A DNA stretch of 64,000 nucleotides from assembly GCF_900109045.1 (NCBI RefSeq), contig NZ_FNYL01000002.1, positions 186,001 through 250,000 on the forward strand. Direction: 5' to 3'. The number at the start of each line of letters is the position of its first letter. The first letter of the stretch is position 1. Positions 43,552 through 50,702 of this stretch are shown here, piece after piece. The stretch is from Dyadobacter sp. SG02 (GTDB lineage Bacteria; Bacteroidota; Bacteroidia; Cytophagales; Spirosomataceae). The notes beneath the pieces were generated by a model. That model did no database searches, had not been told where the DNA came from, and saw nothing but the letters and a program-made list of their open reading frames with translations. Made by a program: the position numbers and the translations under genes.

Positions 43552-44676
43552 ATGTCAGAGACCAACCCTAATGCCCAGCATTTCCTTGACCTGATCAAAA
43601 AATCCCGGCGGGGAAAATTTAAAATATACATCGGGATGAGTGCCGGCGTGGGTAAAACCTATCGCATGCTGCAAGAAGCGCATACCCTGCTCAGAAACGG
43701 GATAGATGTCAAGATCGGCTTCATTGAGACGCATAACCGCAAGGAAACGCATGATCTGCTCGAAGGTTTGCCGGTCATTCCAAGGCGTAAGCTTTTTTAC
43801 AAAGGCAAGGAATTGGAGGAGCTCGACATGCCTGCTGTGATCAGTTTGAGGCCGGAGATCGTGATCGTCGACGAGCTGGCCCACACCAATATCGAAGGAA
43901 GCAAGAACGAAAAGCGCTGGCAGGATGTGATGGAAATCCTCGATGCCGGTATCAATGTGATCAGTGCGGTCAACATTCAGCATATCGAAAGCCTGAACGA
44001 GGAAGTCAAGCAAATCACCGGTGTGGAAGTACGGGAACGCATTCCCGATAGTGTGCTGGCCGCGGCCGACGAGGTGGTTAACATTGACCTTACCGCCGAC
44101 GAACTGATCACCCGTTTAAAGGAGGGAAGGATTTACCGGCAGGATAAGATACAGACCGCGCTGACCAACTTCTTTCGCTCCGACCATATTCTGCAATTGC
44201 GCGAGCTGGCGTTGAAGGAGGTGGCAAGCCAGGTCGAGCGTAAGGTGGATACCGAAGTACCGAAGCTGGTCGCGCAGCGAAGGGAAAAATTCCTGGCCTG
44301 CATCAGTTCCAATGAGGTCACCGCCAAACACGTGATCCGTAAAACGGCAAGATTGGCCAGTTACTACAACAGCAAATGGCTGCTTTTGTACGTGCAGACG
44401 CCCGCCGAAAGCCGCGACCGGATACCGCTCGACAAGCAGCGGCACCTGATCAATAATTTCAAACTGGCCACTGAGATGGGGGCCGAAATCATCCGCGTTT
44501 CCAGCTCGAACGTCTCCCGCGCCATCATCGAGACCGCAGAGCAGCGGCAAGTCACCACCATTTGTATCGGAAAACCGCACATTACCCTGATCAGGGTGAT
44601 TTTGGCGACCAACTTGTTCAATAACCTGTTGAAAAAACTAACCAGCTCAGACATTGACCTTGTCATTCTGTCGTGA
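43552..44676 (+). CDS. kdpD: KdpD N-terminal sensor half with USP domain, lacking the kinase part
   Basis: 374 residues against about 890 for complete KdpD. Residues about 18-228 are the KdpD signature domain: Walker A KIYIGMSAGVGKTYRMLQEA, GFIETHNRKET, and Walker B IVIVDELAHTNIEGSKNEKR with INVISAVNIQHIESLNEEVK. Residues about 245-374 are the universal-stress-protein-like domain (WLLLYVQTPAES, TICIGKPHITLIRVILATNL). No membrane helices, HisKA or ATPase domain follow; a stop occurs and a separate kinase gene starts 19 bp on. The half-protein probably senses K+ or cyclic nucleotide and ATP and signals to that kinase by contact. Confidence 0.93.
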   Translation: MSETNPNAQHFLDLIKKSRRGKFKIYIGMSAGVGKTYRMLQEAHTLLRNGIDVKIGFIETHNRKETHDLLEGLPVIPRRKLFYKGKELEELDMPAVISLRPEIVIVDELAHTNIEGSKNEKRWQDVMEILDAGINVISAVNIQHIESLNEEVKQITGVEVRERIPDSVLAAADEVVNIDLTADELITRLKEGRIYRQDKIQTALTNFFRSDHILQLRELALKEVASQVERKVDTEVPKLVAQRREKFLACISSNEVTAKHVIRKTARLASYYNSKWLLLYVQTPAESRDRIPLDKQRHLINNFKLATEMGAEIIRVSSSNVSRAIIETAEQRQVTTICIGKPHITLIRVILATNLFNNLLKKLTSSDIDLVILS

Positions 44677-44694
44677 GCCTTTCCTGTTAAGAAA

Positions 44695-46440
44695 ATGAGT
44701 ATTAAACCAAAATTAAGACTAGGCCTGGGGCTTCTGTTTGTGCTGATCGTGCTGCAATCGCTGGTGGCCTCGCGCAACGTGTACAAGCTCAAAGACGAGA
44801 CGGCCAATATCCTTGCCGATAATTACAATACGCTGGAATATTCCCGGAACATGATGCTTGCCCTGGACCATATCGATGAACCCCGGGCAAAGGTTTCCTT
44901 CGAGACAAATCTTCAAAAACAATTCGGCAATATCACAGAACCCGGAGAGCAGCAGGCGACCGAGCGTGTGAAAAGGCATTTTAATCTGCTGCGCGCGGGC
45001 GCACATGCCGACACGCTGCCCGCTTTGTTACGCGAAGATATTTTGGGACTGATCAAGATCAATATGGAGGCGATAAGGGCCAAAAACGATGTTGCCAACG
45101 GGACTGTCAACTCGGCTATCCTCTGGATTGTGCTTACCGCGACGGCCTGCACGATCATTGCGCTGACCCTGTTTGTAAACCTGCCTGGAAATATCGCCAA
45201 TCCCCTCATGGAACTCAGCGATAGCATCAAACAGATCGCGGCCAAGAACTATTCACGCAGGGTCCGTTTTGACCGTAAGGATGAATTCGGACAACTTGGC
45301 CAGGCCTTTAATGCTATGGCCGAAAAGCTCGAAGAGTATGACGATAGCAACCTGGCCCGGCTATTGATCGAAAAGAAAAGGACCGAAGCGCTGATTAACA
45401 ATATGCACGAGCCGGTGATCGGGCTGGACCAGAAAGGTATCGTCCTGTTTGCCAACCAGGAAGCGATCAAGATCACAGGCCTTTCAATGAGCGAAATGAT
45501 CGGGCGCTCGGTGCAGGAGCTTTCTGAAAGAAACGACCTTGTCAGGACGCTTGCCGGGCAGGGTAAAGCAGGGGAAGATGCGGTTTTGAAAGACGGCCAT
45601 ACCCTGAAAATATATGCAGACGAGAAGGAAAGCTATTTTGAGAAGGAGGTGATCGATATCAGCATCGTACCGACGGGAGAAAAAGAACGTGTTTGCATTG
45701 GCAAGGTTATCCTGCTGAAAAACGTCACACCATTCAAGGAGCTCGATTCGGCTAAGACCAACTTTATCGCGACTGTCTCCCATGAGCTTAAAACACCTAT
45801 TTCTGCCATTAAGATCAGCCTCCAACTGCTGCAATCGCCGAGCATCGGAACAGTCAATGCCGAGCAGGCACAGCTGATCGAGTCCATTAAGGATGATAGC
45901 GAGCGGCTGCTGAAAATTACGGGCGAGCTTTTGAATATGTCCCAGGTGGAGACCGGTAACATCCAATTGAACATACAGACGGCAAAGCCGGAAACGATCT
46001 GTGAATATGCCTTGGAAGCCGTGCGGTTACAGGCAGAGCAAAAGGGCATCAGCCTGATCGCGCATATTCAGCCAGGTGTACCTGCTGTTCGAGCTGACCT
46101 GGAAAAAACTGCCTGGGTGTTGATCAACTTTTTGACCAATGCTATCCGCTATTCGACAGAAGGGGCAGAGATAGCTATCCTGATCGGTCTGGATGAGCAT
46201 ATGGTGAACTTTTCGGTACAGGACACCGGACAGGGTATTGATTTAAAATACCGGGAAAAGATTTTCAACCGGTATTTTCAGGTGCCAGGCAGCCAGAAAT
46301 CCGGAACCGGACTTGGTCTTGCCATCAGCAAGGAATTTATCGAGGCACAGGGCGGGTCGATCGGCTTAGAAAGCGAGGTGGGTGCGGGGAGTACCTTCTT
46401 CTTCAAGCTGGCGGAGGCAGAAGTGACCGAAAATGCCTGA
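44695..46440 (+). CDS. HAMP-PAS sensor histidine kinase paired with split KdpD
   Basis: 581 residues. Membrane helix 1 near 9-28, periplasmic helical part to about 145, membrane helix 2 (ILWIVLTATACTIIALTLFV), HAMP about 170-222 (NPLMELSDSIKQIAAKNY), PAS about 230-345 (MHEPVIGLDQKGIVLFANQE), HisKA with ATVSHELKTPISAIKISLQL (phospho-His), and ATPase lobe with FLTNAIRYSTEG, DTGQGID and GTGLGLAISKEFIEAQGGS. The layout resembles NtrY-like kinases rather than the KdpD tail. As last gene of the kdp cluster it is the likely partner of the sigma-54 response regulator encoded upstream (inference). Confidence 0.93.
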   Translation: MSIKPKLRLGLGLLFVLIVLQSLVASRNVYKLKDETANILADNYNTLEYSRNMMLALDHIDEPRAKVSFETNLQKQFGNITEPGEQQATERVKRHFNLLRAGAHADTLPALLREDILGLIKINMEAIRAKNDVANGTVNSAILWIVLTATACTIIALTLFVNLPGNIANPLMELSDSIKQIAAKNYSRRVRFDRKDEFGQLGQAFNAMAEKLEEYDDSNLARLLIEKKRTEALINNMHEPVIGLDQKGIVLFANQEAIKITGLSMSEMIGRSVQELSERNDLVRTLAGQGKAGEDAVLKDGHTLKIYADEKESYFEKEVIDISIVPTGEKERVCIGKVILLKNVTPFKELDSAKTNFIATVSHELKTPISAIKISLQLLQSPSIGTVNAEQAQLIESIKDDSERLLKITGELLNMSQVETGNIQLNIQTAKPETICEYALEAVRLQAEQKGISLIAHIQPGVPAVRADLEKTAWVLINFLTNAIRYSTEGAEIAILIGLDEHMVNFSVQDTGQGIDLKYREKIFNRYFQVPGSQKSGTGLGLAISKEFIEAQGGSIGLESEVGAGSTFFFKLAEAEVTENA

Positions 46441-46478
46441 AACGAAGGCCGGCGGCAGGCCTTCTAAAATGAGATAAT

Positions 46479-46493
46479 TTATCATTTTGATCT
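46479..46493. promoter_or_regulatory. degenerate palindromic enhancer-like site 4 (GNAT gene)
   Basis: TTATCATTTTGATCT keeps the central TATCATTTTGAT of sites 2 and 3 (12 bp identical) but loses the outer pairs. Its centre (46486) is exactly 86 bp before the GG at 46572, which supports it as a real site. Confidence 0.5.
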
Positions 46494-46569
46494 GGTCGGT
46501 AAAGTGGCTTTTTAATTGAAGGTGTCTGTATTTGATTGATATATTGCGTGTTATGATTTGGTGTGTTTT

Positions 46570-46586
46570 GGGGCCGTTGTTTTGTA
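46570..46586 (+). promoter_or_regulatory. candidate sigma-54 promoter of the GNAT gene
   Basis: GG at 46572-46573 followed by C, then at ten-base distance TTGTA (46582-46586), 4 of 5 to the -12 consensus TTGCA and with the same GT variation as the kdp promoter. The -24 box is otherwise weak (GGGGCCG). ATG at 46617 is 45 bp after the GG. Confidence 0.45.
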
Positions 46587-46616
46587 GTATCAAGGTTGAC
46601 ATTTAACTACTAAACA

Positions 46617-47564
46617 ATGGACTATTTAGGTAAAGGGCTGCCGTTGATGTTTGGAAGGGTTGCCCATTTTCGCTCAGAGAATCTTCATCAAACCATAGCC
46701 GGTGAAGTCCGCCCCTCCATCGAGCGCCTTTTTTGCGTTGCGAAATTGGCCGTCGATCAAAACGACCTGAAACTTTCGCAAAAATGTTTCGCGCTTGCGC
46801 AAGTGTTGCTTCACCACGGAAATCCAAAGATCAGGCTGTTTACGAAACTGAGTTTTATCAAGTCGTTCAGGCGATTTTTGCCAGAGAGTGACCAGAGCAG
46901 GCAGCGGTTGAGATCATTTGTACCTGCCGACTTTTATAATCTTTTCCTAAGCCCCCAAACCGGCAATACCTCGACTGAAGTGTCCGGTACCGAGCCGGAG
47001 AAAGCTGCGGAAGATCAAATCGTCTACCGGCTGGCCACGGAGGCTGACCTGGTTTATGCCGAGCAAATTTGTCAGGAAATGTATGACTCGGCTATTGCCC
47101 GGGGCTGCGGGATTTCAAAAAGGGAGCCTTCGCAACTGGCTCAGAAGATCAGGGAAGGAAAGGCGGTTATCGCCATTAATCAGGACAATGAATGGGTCGG
47201 GTTTTCCTATATTGAAGTATATGAGAACGGCCGGTACGTGTCCAACTCCGGTCTAATCGTCTCGCCGGCGTATCGAAAGCGCGGCGTGGCCTGGGAGATT
47301 AAACAACGGATCTTTGACCTTTCAAGAACTCTTTACCCGGACGCTAAAATTTTCAGCATTACGACTGGCAGCGCAGTCATGAAAATGAACTCTAAACTTG
47401 GGTTCGAACCTGTTTCTTACGCTGAGATAACACAGGACCCGAGGTTTTGGGAGGGTTGTAAAAGCTGTGTGAACCACGCTGCATTGCTCAGCAAGAATTG
47501 CAAGAACTGCTTTTGTACAGCGATGCTTTTCGAACCGAAGCAGAACAGCGGGGACCAGTCCTAG
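46617..47564 (+). CDS. GNAT-family N-acetyltransferase with N-terminal helical domain and C-terminal Cys cluster
   Basis: 315 residues. Residues 1-115 are mostly helical (FRSENLHQTIAGEVRPSIER, QKCFALAQVLLHHGNPKIRL) and look like a separate domain. Residues about 130-275 are a GNAT fold: YRLATEADLVYAEQICQEMY, GFSYIEVYENGRYVSNSGL, the acetyl-CoA loop SPAYRKRGVAWEIKQRIFDL and KMNSKLGFEPVSYAE. The tail has FWEGCKSCVNH and KNCKNCFCTAMLFEP, five cysteines in about 25 residues. I recall the same tail in the GNAT enzyme of Bacteroidota arginine operons, a candidate N-acetylglutamate synthase; this copy differs by its extra N-terminal domain and by sitting behind the kdp genes. The substrate is unknown. 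Confidence 0.85.
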   Translation: MDYLGKGLPLMFGRVAHFRSENLHQTIAGEVRPSIERLFCVAKLAVDQNDLKLSQKCFALAQVLLHHGNPKIRLFTKLSFIKSFRRFLPESDQSRQRLRSFVPADFYNLFLSPQTGNTSTEVSGTEPEKAAEDQIVYRLATEADLVYAEQICQEMYDSAIARGCGISKREPSQLAQKIREGKAVIAINQDNEWVGFSYIEVYENGRYVSNSGLIVSPAYRKRGVAWEIKQRIFDLSRTLYPDAKIFSITTGSAVMKMNSKLGFEPVSYAEITQDPRFWEGCKSCVNHAALLSKNCKNCFCTAMLFEPKQNSGDQS

Positions 47565-47592
47565 CGTACTGACTACATAGACAAAAGATGTT

Positions 47593-47632
47593 AAAACCCT
47601 GCAAGTGATTTATTTGCAGGGTTTTCTTTTTG
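47593..47632 (+). terminator. rho-independent terminator after the GNAT gene
   Basis: AAAACCCTGCAA (47593-47604) pairs perfectly with TTGCAGGGTTTT (47614-47625), 9-nt loop, followed by CTTTTTG. The remaining intergenic DNA to 47875 shows nothing else, although the next reading frame stays open through it. Confidence 0.9.
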
Positions 47633-47875
47633 TGCGTATGTAATCAAAAAGTGCAGATATTCTCAAAATTCTGGTCAGCAAATCAGATAAAATCTCAAGT
47701 TTTACCGACAACCATTTTTCATCAGCCGCTATACTTTTGTTTCGCGAAAAACGATGCCATGCCAAATGGATTCAAACGGTTTTGTTATGAGATGTGGAAT
47801 CGTGGTACCGAATTCAAATTGCCACGATCCGGAATGGTACAGAAAGTTTCAAAGAAAAAAACTGAAAATCGAAAT

Positions 47876-48256
47876 ATGGAAAAAATAGAAATTACCAGCC
47901 AAGAAGTTATTGAGGCTGAAAACAAACTTTTTTCGGCTCAACTTGTGAGCGACGTGGACATGCTCGACCAACTGCTACACGATGATTTAATTGCAGTTGC
48001 GCCGACAGGACAAGTCCTGACCAAACAAATGGACTTGGATTCACATAAAGCAAAAACAATGATTATTGAAGACGCTTCAACCATCATTGATGAGATTAAA
48101 ATAATTGGAGACACCGCACTTACCATCGTTACAATGACAGCAAAAGGAAAAATGATGGGAACACCATTAGAGGGGAAATTCAGATATTTCAGAGTTTGGA
48201 AACGCTTTCGCGACGGGTTGAAAGTCGTCGGTGCAAGTTTTATGCAATTATCATAA
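47876..48256 (+). CDS. NTF2-like (DUF4440/SnoaL-type) protein
   Basis: 126 residues from ATG 47876; the open frame reaches back to 47630 but that part lacks protein-like character. EVIEAENKLFSAQLVSDVDM then LDQLLHDDLIAVAPTGQVLT and the strands ALTIVTMTAKGKMMGTPLEG and FRYFRVWKRFRDGLKVVGAS are typical of the cone-shaped NTF2 fold labelled DUF4440. Some members are enzymes (isomerases, hydrolases) but most have no known activity. The stop codon is part of a bidirectional terminator stem. Confidence 0.85.
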   Translation: MEKIEITSQEVIEAENKLFSAQLVSDVDMLDQLLHDDLIAVAPTGQVLTKQMDLDSHKAKTMIIEDASTIIDEIKIIGDTALTIVTMTAKGKMMGTPLEGKFRYFRVWKRFRDGLKVVGASFMQLS

Positions 48257-48292
48257 AGCCCCTCCAAAAGCCAGGCTTTTTGAAGGGGCTTT
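48255..48292. terminator. bidirectional terminator between NTF2-like gene and T9SS protein gene
   Basis: AAAGCCCCTCCAAAAGCC (48255-48272) pairs with GGCTTTTTGAAGGGGCTTT (48274-48292) through most of its length, with A-rich and T-rich flanks on either side. It serves both convergent genes. Confidence 0.85.
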
Positions 48293-48312
48293 GCGTATAA
48301 CGCGTTTTAAAA

Positions 48313-50481
48313 CTATCGCACGACAAGTATTTTTTTCGTTTCCACTGAATCGTTCTTCTTCACTTGCAGCAAGTAGATGCCTGATGGCGCATTTCCGAGG
48401 TTGATGCGTTCTTCGTGCGAGCCTTTGCCCTTGATATGCTGTGTATGCCAGATTTTGCCTTGGACATCGGTGACCCGGATTGTGCCAGGTTCTCCGATTT
48501 TCAAATAGAATGTGGCCTTGAATTCTCCTGGTGCGGGGTTAGGGAAGATTTGTAGCGCCGGATCTTGATTTTGCGCTTCAATGCCCTCTGGCGCCGCCAT
48601 TCGCATATTGGAAACGGCAGGATGTACACAAAGCCTGTCCTGACGGCAAGCCGCGCCGGGAAGTCCCTGGATACGAACGACATTGTTCCCCTTTAACAAA
48701 GTGATTTGAAATGTTTCTTCCCTCCAAACGATATTCCAGCTGTTGGTGGCAGGGAGTGACAGCGAAGGCACCGAAAAAACGTCGTTCACATTAACGTTTA
48801 CCCGGGCATTCTGTGCCGCGTAATACCGCAGTGTCACAGGGTATGTGCCTGAGACCGGAACATCGTTGATCGCATAATCGACGTAATAATCGTAGTTGTT
48901 TTCTGCTCCCCTGGTTTGGCCGTTCGACGCATTAGGGTCGTCGGAACCCGGGCCGTTACTGGCGGAGTGCTCCGCTTCCACACAGGCGCTGAATGGTTCG
49001 CCGGCGTCGCAGCCGGTGGTGGTAAATTCAACTGTGGCGGTCTTGGGCACACACAAACTTTTGGTGGCAGTGACGGTATAGACGAATGTGCCATTCATTC
49101 CCGGAGGGGGCAGACGCACAATTTCTCCTTCCACATCGATACCGTGGCCGCGCCAGCGATAAGTAACCGATTCGCAGTCAGGACCGGAGCAAAGCGGGTA
49201 AATCGCGACGGCGTCCTGACATGATTCCGATATCCTGACGGCTTTGGCTTCAACATTGAAGTCGCAGGACGGAGACGTACCGGGGTAGTCGCTGGGAACT
49301 ACACAAATTTTATCCTGACGAACAGGGCTGTAACCCGGCAACCCTGCAACGCGGATTTTGTTGTCCCCCGCGGCCAGATGCACAGTCACGGTACGCTCTC
49401 CCCAGACGATATTCCAGGAATGCGTGGCTGGTAATCCGACAACGGGCACCAAGTCTGTTTCGTTGACAATAATGTCCACCGCTCCGTCTCCGGCCGCATA
49501 ATAGCGTAACGTCAGTTCATAGAAGCCTGCTGTTTGTACGCCGTTCACAGCATATTCTACGTAATGGTCCCAGTTATCTTCCGCACCCCTGGTTTTTCCG
49601 TTCGACGCATTGGGGTCCCCGGTAACCGGCCCGTTGCCATTCGAGTTTTCCGCTTCCACGCAGGCAGTGAATGGCACGTTCGTGCAACCGCTAACCGTGA
49701 TCGAAAATTCACGGACACTTTCCGCACAACCTGGCTTGGATGTGGTCATGGTATAGGTATGTGTGCCGTTGGTGGAAGGGGCGTAGAAGTTTATATAGTT
49801 TGCATTTGTACCGGAAATATCGACGCCCGGCCCGCTCCATTTGTAATTAAGGCCCAGGCAACCGGCACCGAAACAATCAGCGCTTACGCCCACTCCCTGC
49901 CCGCAAGAAGGGTGATTGTTGCTGACGATCGTCCCTATCGAGTAATTGCACGTTACCGGCTCGCCGACTTTGGTCAGGCAGATTTTATCCTGCCGGACGT
50001 TATAACCATACTGCTCCTGGATGCGGATTTTGTTATGCCCTTCATTGAGCGTCAGCTCAATCGTATGCTCTGCCCAGGCAATATTCCAGGAATGTGAAGC
50101 CGGCAGATTAACCGCGAAGGTGGAGCCGTCATTAACCGCGACATTCACTGTTGCATCAGATTCGGCATAATAACGGATCGTAAGCTGATATTTTCCGGCA
50201 GGGACATCATTCGGCGTATAATCAACGTAATAATCCCAGTTGTCACGCTCCCCGCGCGTTTTGCTGTTTGAGGCGTTGGGGTCTTCACTTACCGGCCCTG
50301 TGCCGTCGGCATCTTCTGCCTCCAAGCACAGCTTGAAGGCGCCGGCATCATCCCCGGAATTGTGGTGACCGACTGCGGTGGAAGCTTTAATAACTTTACC
50401 TGGATAACCGCTTTTAAGAACGGTAGCATAGGAAACAAGCGCTGAAAACAAAAGGCAAATTGCAAGCGTAAAAGTTTTCAT
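48313..50481 (-). CDS. secreted T9SS protein with three carbohydrate-binding-like modules
   Basis: 722 residues from ATG 50481 (signal KTFTLAICLLFSALVSYA); the extension to 50538 has no signal. Three homologous modules of about 124 residues lie near 49-172, 272-396 and 498-620. Each starts with C-(L/V)-E-A-E and contains DPNAS(N)-xTRG, a (D/N)YYV-Y strand, (R)YYA, (S)WNI-W and a final RQD-(K/R)-(I/L)-C. This resembles CBM6/CBM35-like jelly rolls. PKD/Ig-like Cys-rich linkers lie between them. The end (about 645-722) with LQIFPNPAPGEFKATFYLKI and the final SVETKKILVVR is a type A T9SS sorting domain. It is probably a surface-attached glycan-binding protein; no catalytic domain is seen. Confidence 0.85.
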   Translation of the reverse strand: MKTFTLAICLLFSALVSYATVLKSGYPGKVIKASTAVGHHNSGDDAGAFKLCLEAEDADGTGPVSEDPNASNSKTRGERDNWDYYVDYTPNDVPAGKYQLTIRYYAESDATVNVAVNDGSTFAVNLPASHSWNIAWAEHTIELTLNEGHNKIRIQEQYGYNVRQDKICLTKVGEPVTCNYSIGTIVSNNHPSCGQGVGVSADCFGAGCLGLNYKWSGPGVDISGTNANYINFYAPSTNGTHTYTMTTSKPGCAESVREFSITVSGCTNVPFTACVEAENSNGNGPVTGDPNASNGKTRGAEDNWDHYVEYAVNGVQTAGFYELTLRYYAAGDGAVDIIVNETDLVPVVGLPATHSWNIVWGERTVTVHLAAGDNKIRVAGLPGYSPVRQDKICVVPSDYPGTSPSCDFNVEAKAVRISESCQDAVAIYPLCSGPDCESVTYRWRGHGIDVEGEIVRLPPPGMNGTFVYTVTATKSLCVPKTATVEFTTTGCDAGEPFSACVEAEHSASNGPGSDDPNASNGQTRGAENNYDYYVDYAINDVPVSGTYPVTLRYYAAQNARVNVNVNDVFSVPSLSLPATNSWNIVWREETFQITLLKGNNVVRIQGLPGAACRQDRLCVHPAVSNMRMAAPEGIEAQNQDPALQIFPNPAPGEFKATFYLKIGEPGTIRVTDVQGKIWHTQHIKGKGSHEERINLGNAPSGIYLLQVKKNDSVETKKILVVR

Positions 50482-50657
50482 AGCAAGCTGGGAAAATGTG
50501 AATGGATATGACATTCCAGTAATCTCCGGAAAAGACAAATAAAACTTTAAATGTCTCTATTGTACAGACAATGCCGTCTTTGAAAACGTTGCGAATTAGG
50601 GGATAAAGATTCTGAATATCAGGCATTTTTATATAAGGCATCATCACGCCGTAGCAT

Positions 50658-50688
50658 GCCGGCAATGGATCGTATATCCATTACCGGC
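50658..50688. terminator. stem-loop downstream of the ABC permease gene
   Basis: GCCGGCAATGGAT (50658-50670) and ATCCATTACCGGC (50676-50688) pair with one mismatch around CGTAT. On the minus strand it lies 14 bp after the permease stop, but there is no T-tract, so a terminator or RNA-stabilising role is uncertain. Confidence 0.4.
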
Positions 50689-50702
50689 TGTCGAAGAAGG
50701 TT

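Noticed and set aside
47630..47875. N-terminal extension of the NTF2-like protein
   Set aside because: The extension has no domain character and begins in the terminator tail; ATG 47876 gives a normal family length.
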